From contig NZ_JAGPBB010000043.1 of assembly GCF_018063565.1 (NCBI RefSeq), forward strand, positions 1-34,823: a stretch of 34,823 nucleotides of DNA. The letters are read 5' to 3'. Below the pieces are notes generated by a model. The model was not told the DNA's origin and made no database searches. It saw nothing but the letters and a program-made list of their open reading frames with translations. The first letter of the stretch is position 1; every line of letters starts with the position of its first letter. This document shows positions 25,209 through 33,432 of the stretch, in pieces. This stretch comes from Rhodoferax sp. Lineage in GTDB: Bacteria; Pseudomonadota; Gammaproteobacteria; Burkholderiales; Burkholderiaceae_C. The translations under genes and the position numbers were made by a program.

Positions 25209-25508
25209 ATGACCTCCATCACAGCCATCGCCGTGTCGGGCATGACGGCCGCGCAGGCCCGACTCAACACCTCCGCCCACAACATTGCCAATCTCAACAC
25301 CGAGGGTTTTGTGCGCCAGGAACTTGATCAGCAGGCACAGGCCCAGGGTGGCGTGAGCACGCTGGTGCGTGCGGCGGATGCGCCCGGTCCCGCGCTGGCG
25401 ACCGACGTGGTGTCCCAGTTGCAAGCCAAACATGCTTTTCTGGCCAACCTGGCGGTGTTCAAGAGTCAGGACAAAATGGCCGGTGCCCTGCTGGACCAGC
25501 AGGCTTAA
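25209..25508 (+). CDS. orphan flagellar basal-body rod-like small protein (FlgB/FlgC type)
   Basis: The 99-residue protein has the N-terminal signature of flagellar rod/hook proteins: a short helix, then 'MTAAQARLNTSAHNIANLNTEGF'. This is close to the ANNLANxxTxGF motif at the start of FlgB, FlgC, FlgF and FlgG. The C-terminal helix is 'HAFLANLAVFKSQDKMAGALLDQQA', resembling the coiled C-terminal end of rod proteins. The central beta domain of the full proteins (about 130 residues or more) is reduced to a short Ala/Gly-rich segment. No other flagellar gene is in the window; the gene sits 56 bases after chpA. Its stop overlaps the stop of the molybdopterin oxidoreductase gene by four bases. 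Function is unknown; the family resemblance is clear. Confidence 0.8.
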   Translation: MTSITAIAVSGMTAAQARLNTSAHNIANLNTEGFVRQELDQQAQAQGGVSTLVRAADAPGPALATDVVSQLQAKHAFLANLAVFKSQDKMAGALLDQQA

Positions 25509-27583
25509 GCCGAAGCCGCCTGCACCTGCACCAGACAGTCGTAAAAGGTCGGGGCATGACCCAGGTCAGTCAGGGCCTGGCTGGTGAGCTGGTTGACATT
25601 GGTGCCACGTAGCCCCATTTTGCGCCACCAGACCCCCAGTCCGTTGACCACGCCGGGTCGCGCTCGCGCGCTGACTTGCAGTCGACAGTGGTAGTCGCCC
25701 CGGTCATTGAACACCCGCACGACGTCACCCGACTTGAGCTGACGTGCTGCTGCGTCGTCCTGGTGCATCTCCAGCATCGGCTCAAGTTCGGTCGCCTGCA
25801 GGCTGGGTACATTGACAAAACTGGAATTGAGAAAGTTGCGTGCCGGCGGTGAGATCATGGCCAGGGGGTACTGCGCAGAGGTATTGGCCGCCTCATGATT
25901 GGGCACGTGGTCGGGCAGGCCGTCCTGGCCCCGGTCTGCCAGGCGCTGGCTGAAAAATTCGCATTTTCCTGAGGGTGTGGGAAAACCGCCTTGGGCAAAC
26001 GGGGCATCTGGCGTATTCAGGGTGACAAAACCGTGCTCAAGCAGTTGCTCAAAGTCCACCGCTTCACCATAGGCCTGGCGGCACAGCAACTCGTCGCTGT
26101 CACTGAAACAGGCATCGTCAAAGCCCAGACGCTGCGCCAGCTCCCGAAAAATCTGGGTATTGGTTTTGGCCTGCCCCAGCGCGGCGATGGCCGGGCGGTT
26201 CAGCAGCACATCGGTGTGGCCGTAGCTGCGGTGGATATCCCAGTGCTCCAGCTGTGTGGTGGCGGGCAGGATGTAATCGGCATAGTCGGCGGTATCGGTC
26301 TGGAAATGCTCCATCACCACGGTGAACAGGTCCTCGCGCGCCAGACCCTGCACCACCTTGGCCGAATCCGGTGCAATGGCCGCAGGATTGCTGTTGTAGA
26401 CCAGCAGCGCCTCAATTTTGGGGCCAAAGTCAGGGCTGGCCGCTCGCAGCAGGTCATCGCCGATGGTGGCCATGTTGATCATGCGTGGCTTGCGCGCACC
26501 CAGCAGGTCGGGCCGCTCCAGCTTGGCGCGTTGCACCGGGAAGTTGCTGGAACTGGACATCAGCACACCACCGGCCGGGTGGCGCCAGGCACCAATCAGG
26601 GCCGGCAGCGCAGCAATCAACCGTACCGCATTGCCGCCGCCGTGCACCCGCTGCAGCCCGTAGTTCATGCGGATGGCGGCGCTCTGGCCGTTGTGTGCGT
26701 GGGCGCCGTAGTCGCGTGCCAGCGACACAATCTGGGCGGCAGAAACGCCGCAGACGGCAGCAGCCCGTTTTGGCGGCCATTGCAGCGCGCGCGCCCGCAA
26801 GGCGTCCCAGCCCAGGGTGTAACGTGCCAAATAGTCGTGATCAAGCCAGTCATGGACAATCAATTGCTGCATGATCGATAGCGCTAAAGCCCCGTCAGTA
26901 CCGGGCAACAGGGCAATATGCTCATCACATTTGTCGGCTGTCTCGCTTTTGCGAGGGTCAATGCAGATCAGCTTGGCACCGGCGCGCCGGGCCTGGTTGG
27001 CATAGCGCCAAAAATGCAGGTTGCTGGTGATCGAGTTGCTGCCCCAGATGAGGATCAGTCTGGACTGGGCAAAAAACTCAACCCGCATCCCCACTTTGGC
27101 ACCAATCGTATGCACCAGCCCCTCGCCGCCGGCGCTGGCGCAGATGGTGCGCTCCAGCAGCGACGCGCCCAGCCGATGAAAAAACCGCGCTGCCATGCTC
27201 TCTCCCTGCACCAGGCCCATGGTGCCGGCATAGCTGTAGGGCAGGATGGCCTGCGCATCGCGCGCCGCGATGGCTTGCAGCCGTGCGGCAATGTCGTCGA
27301 GTGCAGCCTCCCAGCTGACCGGCTCAAACTGCCCGGCACCCTTGGCCCCGACGCGTTTGAGCGGCTGCAGCAGGCGTTCGGGGTGGTACGTGCGCTCGGT
27401 GTAACGCGACACCTTGGTGCACAGCGCGCCATCGGTATGCGGGTGGGCCGGGTTACCCTGCACCTTGATGGCCACGCCATTTTCCACCGTGGTCAGCAGG
27501 GCGCAGGTGTCCGGGCAGTCATGTGGGCAGGCACCCTTGACGGGCAGCGTGCGGGAATCAGGGTGGGGCTTGCAGTGTGCCAT
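25505..27583 (-). CDS. molybdopterin-dependent oxidoreductase with one [4Fe-4S] cluster
   Basis: From the ATG at 27583 the product is 692 residues; a TTG at 27589 is possible. The N-terminal cluster motif is C19-PHD-C23-PDT-C27 with the fourth Cys at C55. The body is the MopB catalytic fold ('LILIWGSNSITSNLHFW', ICIDPRKSETADKCDE, ADYILPATTQLEHWDIH). The C-terminal ~120 residues form the cofactor-binding barrel. No Tat signal is present, so it is cytoplasmic. A Cys in TICASAGGEG is a possible molybdenum ligand (inference). The substrate cannot be deduced; relatives include the loosely annotated anaerobic dehydrogenases. No partner subunit or dedicated chaperone is beside it. Confidence 0.92.
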   Translation of the reverse strand: MAHCKPHPDSRTLPVKGACPHDCPDTCALLTTVENGVAIKVQGNPAHPHTDGALCTKVSRYTERTYHPERLLQPLKRVGAKGAGQFEPVSWEAALDDIAARLQAIAARDAQAILPYSYAGTMGLVQGESMAARFFHRLGASLLERTICASAGGEGLVHTIGAKVGMRVEFFAQSRLILIWGSNSITSNLHFWRYANQARRAGAKLICIDPRKSETADKCDEHIALLPGTDGALALSIMQQLIVHDWLDHDYLARYTLGWDALRARALQWPPKRAAAVCGVSAAQIVSLARDYGAHAHNGQSAAIRMNYGLQRVHGGGNAVRLIAALPALIGAWRHPAGGVLMSSSSNFPVQRAKLERPDLLGARKPRMINMATIGDDLLRAASPDFGPKIEALLVYNSNPAAIAPDSAKVVQGLAREDLFTVVMEHFQTDTADYADYILPATTQLEHWDIHRSYGHTDVLLNRPAIAALGQAKTNTQIFRELAQRLGFDDACFSDSDELLCRQAYGEAVDFEQLLEHGFVTLNTPDAPFAQGGFPTPSGKCEFFSQRLADRGQDGLPDHVPNHEAANTSAQYPLAMISPPARNFLNSSFVNVPSLQATELEPMLEMHQDDAAARQLKSGDVVRVFNDRGDYHCRLQVSARARPGVVNGLGVWWRKMGLRGTNVNQLTSQALTDLGHAPTFYDCLVQVQAASA

Positions 27584-27665
27584 GGTCAAACTCGGTCAGT
27601 GTGGTGGCGCACATTGTGAACCATTGCGCCCCCGGGCCGGGTGGGTGGCGACTGGCAAGGGAAGG

Positions 27666-28508
27666 TCAGGCCGCCCGGAATACGTGGCTGAAGCTGCGAC
27701 TGACTTCGAGCACTTCGGGGTGCTGTTTGAGCGTGACGCGCTGGCGCCCGGTGTCGTCGCGCTGCACGGCGGCAATGGCCGACAGGTTGACGATGGTGGC
27801 GCGGTGGATCTGCCAGAACTGTTGCGCATCGAGCTGGCCGATCAGCTCGCGGATGGGGGTGCGGATGAAGGACTCTTGCGTGGCGGTTTGCACCCGCGTG
27901 TACTTTTCGTCCGAGCGGAAAAACAGCACATCGTCCACATTGACCAACCGGGTGCTGTTGCCCGCGCCACACTGCAGCCAGCGCAGACGCGGCGCGCTGT
28001 CGGGGCCGCTCAGGCGCGACTGCAGTTGGGCCAGGGTTTGCAGCAGGGCGTCCTGCGAATGGCTGGGCGCGGTGCTGGGGGTGTCGGTGCCGGCTTCGGT
28101 TTTGGCCAGGCGTGCCTTTAAACGCGCCACGGTGATATTCAGCCGTGTGCGCTCCACCGGTTTGAGCAGGTAGTCCACCGCGCCTTCTTCAAACGCCGTC
28201 ACGGCATACTCGTCATAGGCAGTGGCAAACACGATCTCGCCGCGCCAGCCCTCCAGTGCGGCGATCTCGCGCGCTGCCTCGATGCCCGTCAAGCCCGGCA
28301 TCCGGATGTCCAGAAACACCACATCGGGGCGCAGTTCGTCAACCAGCTGAAGCGCCTCCAGCCCGTCACGCGCGCTACCGCAAATCTGCAGCTCGGGCCA
28401 GCATTCGGCCAGGCGTGCCTGCAATTGTTCGCGCAGCAAGCGTTCGTCGTCGGCAATCAGCGCACGAGGCGCCGGTGCGTGAACGGCAGGTTTTGCATCT
28501 GAGTTCAT
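27666..28508 (-). CDS. LytTR-family response regulator
   Basis: This 280-residue regulator has an N-terminal receiver (D20-D21, phosphorylated D67 in FLDIRMPGLTG, switch region FATAYDEYA, K116 in LLKPVER). A Ser/Pro/Gln-rich linker (~130-165) follows. The C-terminal LytTR DNA-binding domain (~180-278) includes 'VNVDDVLFFRSDEKYTRV', 'SFIRTPIRELIGQLD' and 'FWQIHRATIVNLSAI'. It is of the AlgR/YehT kind. Its ATG overlaps the kinase stop by four bases, so the pair is translationally coupled. Targets are unknown; a candidate binding site lies at 30061-30089, upstream of its own operon. Confidence 0.95.
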   Translation of the reverse strand: MNSDAKPAVHAPAPRALIADDERLLREQLQARLAECWPELQICGSARDGLEALQLVDELRPDVVFLDIRMPGLTGIEAAREIAALEGWRGEIVFATAYDEYAVTAFEEGAVDYLLKPVERTRLNITVARLKARLAKTEAGTDTPSTAPSHSQDALLQTLAQLQSRLSGPDSAPRLRWLQCGAGNSTRLVNVDDVLFFRSDEKYTRVQTATQESFIRTPIRELIGQLDAQQFWQIHRATIVNLSAIAAVQRDDTGRQRVTLKQHPEVLEVSRSFSHVFRAA

Positions 28509-29749
28509 TTCTGCTTTGCCGACTCCACCTGATACGGAATGGCCAGACTGGCCACCGTGCCCACCGGGTTGCCGGCATGCAGATCCAGGCTGCTCGTCCC
28601 GGGGTAAAGCAGTGCCAGACGGTTGCGAATATTGTCCAGCCCCAGACCCGTGCCTGCGGTATTGGCGGCAAAAACATGCCCGCCATGCAACCCCACACCG
28701 GTGTCAGCCACCTCCACGCGCAACTGCCCGTCAACCACTTGGGCCGAGACGGTGACGCGCCCGCCCTCGGGCTTGGGCTCGATGCCGTGCTTGATGGCGT
28801 TTTCGACCAGGGTTTGCAGCACCATCGGCGGAAAGATGGTGGACTCCAGCCCTGGCGGTACCAAAATCTCGTAGCTCATGCGCTCTTCAATGCGCAGCTT
28901 GAGCAGCTCCAGGTACGGGCGGATCAGTGCCAGCTCTCGCCCCAGCGTGGATGACTCCTGGCGCATTTGCGGCAGCGCGGCACGCAGGTAGCTGATGAGG
29001 AGTTTCTGCATCTCGGAGGCACGTTTGGGGTCGGTCTCAATCAAATAGTCCACCGCCGCCAGCGTGTTGAACAGAAAGTGCGGCTCCACCTGCGCCTGCA
29101 ACAGCTTGAGGCGTGCCTGCACCAACTGGCGCTGCATCGCCTCGCGCTCGGCGGCGGTGTTGGCCACCTGCAACTTGGCATCGGACTCGGCGGCTTTGCG
29201 CACAATGATTTTGGCCGCCACCAGGTAGGCGAAAGATGCCACCAGCAGAGCCGACAGAATATCGCCAATCCAGCCACCCAGGGTGTGCTGGGTGGTGACG
29301 CTGACGACTTCGTCGGTGTCCGGTGGATCTTCTTCGTCAATTGACTTGGGAACCTCGATCTTGATCGGCGCCTCCTGGTCGCTGGCAGCCGATGCTGCCG
29401 AGGCCGGGTTGGCGGGGGTGGCGGGTGTGCAACCCTGCTCGGTGATGACGATGGCGGTCTTGCCGCCGATGACCACATGCTTGGGTTTGCACGGCACAGT
29501 GGGGCTGGGTGGCGCTTTGGCGTCGGTGTCGACGCTTACGCTGATCTTGCGTACCTCACGTTTGGTGCGGTGCGACAGCTGAAAACGGTCGGCGATGATG
29601 TTGCCGGCAATCAATGCGATCAGCGCCAGCGCGATCATGCGCCACCAGCTCAGACCCGCAGCCCAGGCGCTTAAAGCTGCGTTGAGCCGTGCCAGCCAGG
29701 CCAGTCGGTCTGGCGCAGGCGTGGCGCTGTGGGGCTCAAAGTTTGGCAT
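28505..29749 (-). CDS. LytS-type sensor histidine kinase
   Basis: With the ATG at 29749 the protein has 414 residues. Two membrane segments flank an extracytoplasmic loop: ~35-55 (WWRMIALALIALIAGNII) and ~170-190 ('LSALLVASFAYLVAAKIIV'). The loop of about 110 residues is rich in Pro, Ala, Ser and acidic residues and holds two Cys residues. The His_kinase domain carries H224 in QVEPHFLFNTLAAVDYL. The ATPase has LVENAIKHGIEP and DTGVGLHGGHVF, then GTGLGLDNIRNRLALLY. It resembles YehU/LytS/AlgZ kinases. The stimulus is unknown. It starts 14 bases before the end of the small membrane-protein gene, implying coupling. Confidence 0.94.
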   Translation of the reverse strand: MPNFEPHSATPAPDRLAWLARLNAALSAWAAGLSWWRMIALALIALIAGNIIADRFQLSHRTKREVRKISVSVDTDAKAPPSPTVPCKPKHVVIGGKTAIVITEQGCTPATPANPASAASAASDQEAPIKIEVPKSIDEEDPPDTDEVVSVTTQHTLGGWIGDILSALLVASFAYLVAAKIIVRKAAESDAKLQVANTAAEREAMQRQLVQARLKLLQAQVEPHFLFNTLAAVDYLIETDPKRASEMQKLLISYLRAALPQMRQESSTLGRELALIRPYLELLKLRIEERMSYEILVPPGLESTIFPPMVLQTLVENAIKHGIEPKPEGGRVTVSAQVVDGQLRVEVADTGVGLHGGHVFAANTAGTGLGLDNIRNRLALLYPGTSSLDLHAGNPVGTVASLAIPYQVESAKQK

Positions 29750-29966
29750 TGCAGGGCAGGGTGGGGCTTTGGGTTGCGGCCAGCATGGTAGCGGACTCCG
29801 GTGTGCGCTTGCCGACAATCGTCACACTGGGCAGTTGCACCAGCGCCGTTTCGGGTGTGAGCGATGGGCCAAAGCCCGCACTCAAAGCGGCAAATACCGC
29901 CAGGTTGACAGCAGCGCTGCCTAGCAGGGCGCGCAGGTGAATGGAGGTTTTGCTGGCAGTGGTCAT
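29736..29966 (-). CDS. small membrane protein leading the LytS-LytTR operon
   Basis: This 76-residue product starts at an ATG at 29966 with an excellent AAAGGAG seven bases upstream, the best ribosome site of the operon. Residues ~10-30 ('LRALLGSAAVNLAVFAALSAG') form a signal anchor or membrane segment. The tail 'LVQLPSVTIVGKRTPE' is hydrophilic. It overlaps the kinase start by 14 bases. I do not recognise a family of known function. The TIVGKR tail resembles other small uncharacterised Comamonadaceae proteins I recall. A role as an accessory or sensed partner of the kinase is inferred only from gene order and overlap. Confidence 0.7.
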   Translation of the reverse strand: MTTASKTSIHLRALLGSAAVNLAVFAALSAGFGPSLTPETALVQLPSVTIVGKRTPESATMLAATQSPTLPCNAKL

Positions 29967-30060
29967 GGTAGGCTCCTTTGGGTCGGGTCACTGGGTGCAG
30001 CCCGGATGGGGCTGCGATGGAGCGAACTCTACGCAACACGCGCACGCCATGCACGCGCCG

Positions 30061-30089
30061 TGCGACAGAATGCGTCTGCCATGCGACAG
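30061..30089. promoter_or_regulatory. candidate LytTR-type direct-repeat operator
   Basis: TGCGACAG occurs at 30061-30068 and again at 30082-30089, with a 13-base spacer. The 21-base period continues into the flanks (16 of 21 bases match between the two units), and a weaker CGAC follows at 30104. Paired ~8-9-base direct repeats about two helical turns apart are how LytTR regulators such as BtsR/YehT bind. The site is about 95 bases upstream of the small membrane-protein gene and about 110 upstream of the divergent M20 gene, so it could control either. Confidence 0.5.
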
Positions 30090-30196
30090 GGTGCGCCTGC
30101 GCCCGACGGGGCGCACGCCGGCGGACGAATGGCGCACCATGCGGCAGCGCGCAAAAGACTCCGACGCGCCTTAGACTCGGGCCAGAGGAGCCAACC

Positions 30197-31393
30197 ATGA
30201 AACTGATCGATTCCATCGCTGCGGCAGCCCCCGCCATGGCCACTCTGCGCCGTGACATCCATGCCCATCCAGAGCTGTGCTTTGCCGAGCAGCGTACGGC
30301 CGACCTGGTGGCCGCCAAACTGACCGAGTGGGGTATTCCCATCCATCGGGGTCTGGGCACCACCGGTGTGGTGGGCATCGTCAAGGCGGGTACTTCGAGC
30401 CGCGCCATTGGTCTGCGCGCCGACATGGACGCGCTGCCGATGCAGGAGTTCAACACCTTCGCCCACGCCAGTGTGCACCCCGGAAAGATGCACGCCTGTG
30501 GTCACGATGGCCACACCGCCATGCTGCTGGCGGCAGCCCAGCATTTGAGTCAACACCGCCACTTTGACGGCACGGTGTACCTGATTTTTCAGCCCGCCGA
30601 AGAGGGCGGCGGTGGCGCGCGCGAGATGATCAAGGACGGCTTGTTTGACAAATTCCCGATGGATGCGGTGTTTGGTCTGCACAACTGGCCGGGCTCGGCG
30701 GTCGGCCACTTTGCGGCAAGCGCCGGGCCTGTGATGGCGTCGAGCAACGAGTTCAAGATCACCATTCGCGGCAAAGGCGGGCACGCCGCCATGCCGCACA
30801 ACGCGCTGGACCCGGTGCCGGTGGCCTGCCAGCTGGTCCAGGGCTTTCAGACCATCGTCAGCCGCAACGTCAAGCCGATTGACGCCGGCGTGGTGTCGGT
30901 CACCATGATCCACGCCGGTGAGGCCACCAACGTCATCCCCGACAGTTGCGAGTTGCAGGGCACGGTGCGCACTTTTTCTCTGGACGTGCTCACCATGATC
31001 GAGCAGCGCATGAAAGACATGAGCACGCAGTTGTGCGCTGCCTTCGGGCTGGTGGCGGAGTTCGAGTTTGAGCGGAACTACCCGCCCACCATCAACAGTG
31101 TGGCCGAAGCCGAGTTTTGCAGGCGGGTGATGGCGGATCTGGTGGGTGCTGAGAGGGTTCAGGAGCAGGAGCCCACCATGGGTGCTGAAGATTTCTCTTA
31201 TATGCTGCTGGCCAAGCCGGGTTGCTACGCCTTCATCGCCAACGGCGACGGTGCGCACCGCGACATGGGCCATGGTGGCGGACCGTGTATGTTGCACAAC
31301 CCCAGCTACGACTTCAACGACGCACTACTGCCGCTGGGGGCCAGCTACTGGGTGCGACTGGCGGAAGCCTGGTTTGCTAAAGTTGCTTCTTAA
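30197..31393 (+). CDS. M20 family amidohydrolase (hippurate hydrolase/N-acyl-amino-acid deacylase type)
   Basis: The ATG at 30197, with GAGGAG seven bases upstream, gives 398 residues. Dinuclear metal motifs are present in order: 'RRDIHAHPELCFAE', 'IGLRADMDALPMQE', 'GKMHACGHDGHTAMLLAAA' and the catalytic-base segment FQPAEEGGGGAREM. The dimerisation domain contains 'GGHAAMPHNALDPV' and the last metal His is in 'GGGPCMLHNPSYDFND'. The metal-site Cys of this subgroup (HACGHDGH) is kept. It hydrolyses N-acylated amino acids or related amides in the cytosol; exact substrate unknown. It is divergent from the LytS operon. Confidence 0.94.
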   Translation: MKLIDSIAAAAPAMATLRRDIHAHPELCFAEQRTADLVAAKLTEWGIPIHRGLGTTGVVGIVKAGTSSRAIGLRADMDALPMQEFNTFAHASVHPGKMHACGHDGHTAMLLAAAQHLSQHRHFDGTVYLIFQPAEEGGGGAREMIKDGLFDKFPMDAVFGLHNWPGSAVGHFAASAGPVMASSNEFKITIRGKGGHAAMPHNALDPVPVACQLVQGFQTIVSRNVKPIDAGVVSVTMIHAGEATNVIPDSCELQGTVRTFSLDVLTMIEQRMKDMSTQLCAAFGLVAEFEFERNYPPTINSVAEAEFCRRVMADLVGAERVQEQEPTMGAEDFSYMLLAKPGCYAFIANGDGAHRDMGHGGGPCMLHNPSYDFNDALLPLGASYWVRLAEAWFAKVAS

Positions 31394-31432
31394 AATGTAG
31401 CTTTAAAACTAATCCCTATATGCGCTAGAGGT
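31393..31432 (-). repeat. copy of the dispersed intergenic repeat, inverted
   Basis: On the minus strand the segment reads CCTCTAGCGCATATAGGG, followed by AAAGCTAC and TTTTA. It shares CTCTAGCGC.TAT and AGCTA with the copy at 12283-12327. It separates the convergent M20 and coaX genes. Confidence 0.5.
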
Positions 31433-31439
31433 CAATTTG

Positions 31440-32204
31440 TCATGAAAAACGGCGTGCCGCCATTTCCAGCAGGCCGTCAAACACCAGGTTGTCCACCAGC
31501 TCAAACTGCAGCGACATGCTGGGTGCCATCTTCCAGCCTGCGCCCCCGGTCATCATGCAGCGCGGCTCGGTGCCACAGTGCTGGCGCACATGGGCCACCA
31601 TGCGCTCCACCGCGCCGGCAATGGCATAGGTGCCACCGCTGGTGAGTGCGTCGCTGGTGTTGGTGGGAAACGGGCAGACATTACCGGTGGGTACCCGCAG
31701 ACCGGCGGTACCAGACTCGAGTGCGCGCAGCATGATGCCGTGACCGGGCAGGATCAGTCCACCGAGAAATCGTCCGCTGGCGTCCAGTGCGTCCACGGTA
31801 ACGGCGGTGCCCACCATCACCACCACCATGGGGCGCGGCTGGCCCTGTGCGAGCCCGCGATGCCAGGCACCGATCATCGCCACCCAGCGGTCAGCCCCCA
31901 GCCGTGCCGGGTGGTCGTAGCCGTTGCTTACACCGGCCTCGGCAGCGCTGGCCACCACCCAGTTGGCCGACACGTCCCATAGCTCCATCTGATCTTCCAC
32001 CCGGCGCTTGATGGCGTCGCCCGCCACCACGCAGCCCAGCATCCGGTTGGGCGCGGGCAGGTTGGCCCACTCACCTTCGGCCAGCTTGTCAATGTTCTCC
32101 AGAAACTCCGCGCCTTGCGCCAGCACCGGGGCGTCGCGCCGGGGCGCGCTGTGCAGCGCCCACTTCAAGCGGGTGTTGCCGACATCAATGGCCAAAAAAT
32201 TCAT
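31440..32204 (-). CDS. coaX: type III pantothenate kinase
   Basis: This 254-residue ASKHA-fold kinase performs the first step of coenzyme A synthesis. The nucleotide-phosphate motif is [13 protein letters not shown] at residues 5-17. The pantothenate site is '[19 protein letters not shown]' and the second phosphate motif is [13 protein letters not shown]. The region '[22 protein letters not shown]' and the late MTGGAG follow the family. Type III enzymes are resistant to CoA feedback and need a monovalent cation. The gene ends 47 bases from the M20 gene in convergent orientation and lies just downstream of the persulfide dioxygenase gene. Confidence 0.96.
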   Translation of the reverse strand: MNFLAIDVGNTRLKWALHSAPRRDAPVLAQGAEFLENIDKLAEGEWANLPAPNRMLGCVVAGDAIKRRVEDQMELWDVSANWVVASAAEAGVSNGYDHPARLGADRWVAMIGAWHRGLAQGQPRPMVVVMVGTAVTVDALDASGRFLGGLILPGHGIMLRALESGTAGLRVPTGNVCPFPTNTSDALTSGGTYAIAGAVERMVAHVRQHCGTEPRCMMTGGAGWKMAPSMSLQFELVDNLVFDGLLEMAARRFS

Positions 32205-32234
32205 GGCGGCATTATCCCGACAATCTGCAGAGTC

Positions 32235-33347
32235 CTAGCCCTGACGCCAGGGCAGGCCGTTGAAGCGCCAACCGCCGCGCTGGCCACGCTGGGCGTTGTC
32301 GTTGGGGTCACCCTCAAACCCTTCCAGAATGTTGTAAGCCTGCAAACCCAGTTCGGTGGCGCGCTTGGCAGCAGCGATGGAGCGCACGCCGCTGCGGCAC
32401 AGCAGCAGCGCTTTTTTGTCCTTGGGCACTGCAGCCAGCAAAGCGGCATCAAAGTCCGGGTTCATCGCCATGCCGGGCCATTGTTTCCAGGCAATCGGTG
32501 CCGCCTCGGGTACAAAGCCGACCCAGGCGCGCTCAGCATCGGTGCGCACGTCCACCAACACCCCTTCACCCGCCTGCCACCATTGGTGCGCCAGTGTGAC
32601 CGAGATGTCGCCGGCATAGCCATCAGCGTCGCGCTGCACCAGCGCATGGGGGGCCGGAGCGTCGTGGCGCAGCCCCAGGTGGAGGTTGGCCGGCACCGCC
32701 TCGTCGATACGTTTGGGTGGTGGCAGGTGCAGTGCGTCCATGATGGCGATGAACTCGGCTTGCGTTTTGCCGGCCACGCGGGCGTTGCCAAATTTCTCCT
32801 GTCCGATGCTGGAGTTGCTTCGGCCCTGGTAGTCGTGGCCGGGCCAGACGGTGGTGGTGTCGGGCAGTTTGAACAGCACCTCGGTCAGGCTGTGGTACAG
32901 GTCGGCGGCGCTGCCGGACTGAAAGTCGGTGCGGCCGCAGCCGTTGATCAGCAGTGTGTCGCCCGTGAAGACGTGGTCGCGCCAGACAAAACACATGCTG
33001 CCAGCCGTGTGGCCAGGGGTGTGCAGGGCACGGATGTGCTCACTGCCAAACTGCAACACGTCACCGTCCTTGAGCAGCACCGATGCCGAGCTGACGCCAC
33101 AGGCCGCCGGCGCCGTGGTTTTGGCTCCGGCCAGTTCGGCCAGCTGACCAGCGCTGGTGATGTGGTCGGCGTGGGCGTGGGTTTCCAGCGCCCAGACCAG
33201 TTTCAGGCCGTAGTCGCGCAAGGTTTCGAGGTCGCGCGCCACCTGGGTGTCAACCGGGTCGATGATGATGGCGTCCCGGCTGGTGGCGTCAAACAGCAAA
33301 TAGGTGTAGGTGGATGAGGCGGTGTCAAAAAGCTGGATGGGTTTCAT
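32235..33347 (-). CDS. persulfide dioxygenase-rhodanese fusion (ETHE1-like MBL plus rhodanese)
   Basis: The ATG at 33347 gives 370 residues; extra upstream codons to 33416 are not family-like. Residues 1-~245 are a metallo-beta-lactamase fold of the ETHE1 type: THAHADH at 56-62, H113, D130, H171, and the subgroup signature GCGRTDFQSGSAADLYHS. Residues ~250-365 are a rhodanese domain with active-site C317-RSGV-R322. The dioxygenase half oxidises glutathione persulfide to sulfite; the rhodanese half can join sulfite and persulfide sulfur to thiosulfate. Such PRF fusions are known from Burkholderia. It protects against sulfide-derived persulfides in the cytosol. It is divergent from the TRAP binding-protein gene. 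Confidence 0.95.
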   Translation of the reverse strand: MKPIQLFDTASSTYTYLLFDATSRDAIIIDPVDTQVARDLETLRDYGLKLVWALETHAHADHITSAGQLAELAGAKTTAPAACGVSSASVLLKDGDVLQFGSEHIRALHTPGHTAGSMCFVWRDHVFTGDTLLINGCGRTDFQSGSAADLYHSLTEVLFKLPDTTTVWPGHDYQGRSNSSIGQEKFGNARVAGKTQAEFIAIMDALHLPPPKRIDEAVPANLHLGLRHDAPAPHALVQRDADGYAGDISVTLAHQWWQAGEGVLVDVRTDAERAWVGFVPEAAPIAWKQWPGMAMNPDFDAALLAAVPKDKKALLLCRSGVRSIAAAKRATELGLQAYNILEGFEGDPNDNAQRGQRGGWRFNGLPWRQG

Positions 33348-33432
33348 GGTGTTCAGGTGAGGGTGAAACTGGCGCTGGAATATACCGCGCGCCAAAGCCG
33401 TCATCATTTTTTTCAAACAAGGTTGAAAATTC

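Noticed and set aside
26871-26890. TAGCGCTA-like sequence inside the molybdoenzyme gene resembling the dispersed repeat
   Set aside because: Only the short palindromic core matches; the right-hand AGCTA part is missing and it lies in coding sequence, so chance is likely.
29978-30196. Upstream extension of the M20 frame (Arg/Ala-rich, starting at 29978)
   Set aside because: The extension has Arg/Cys-rich composition unlike M20 proteins and covers the repeat-containing promoter region; the ATG at 30197 has a strong GAGGAG.
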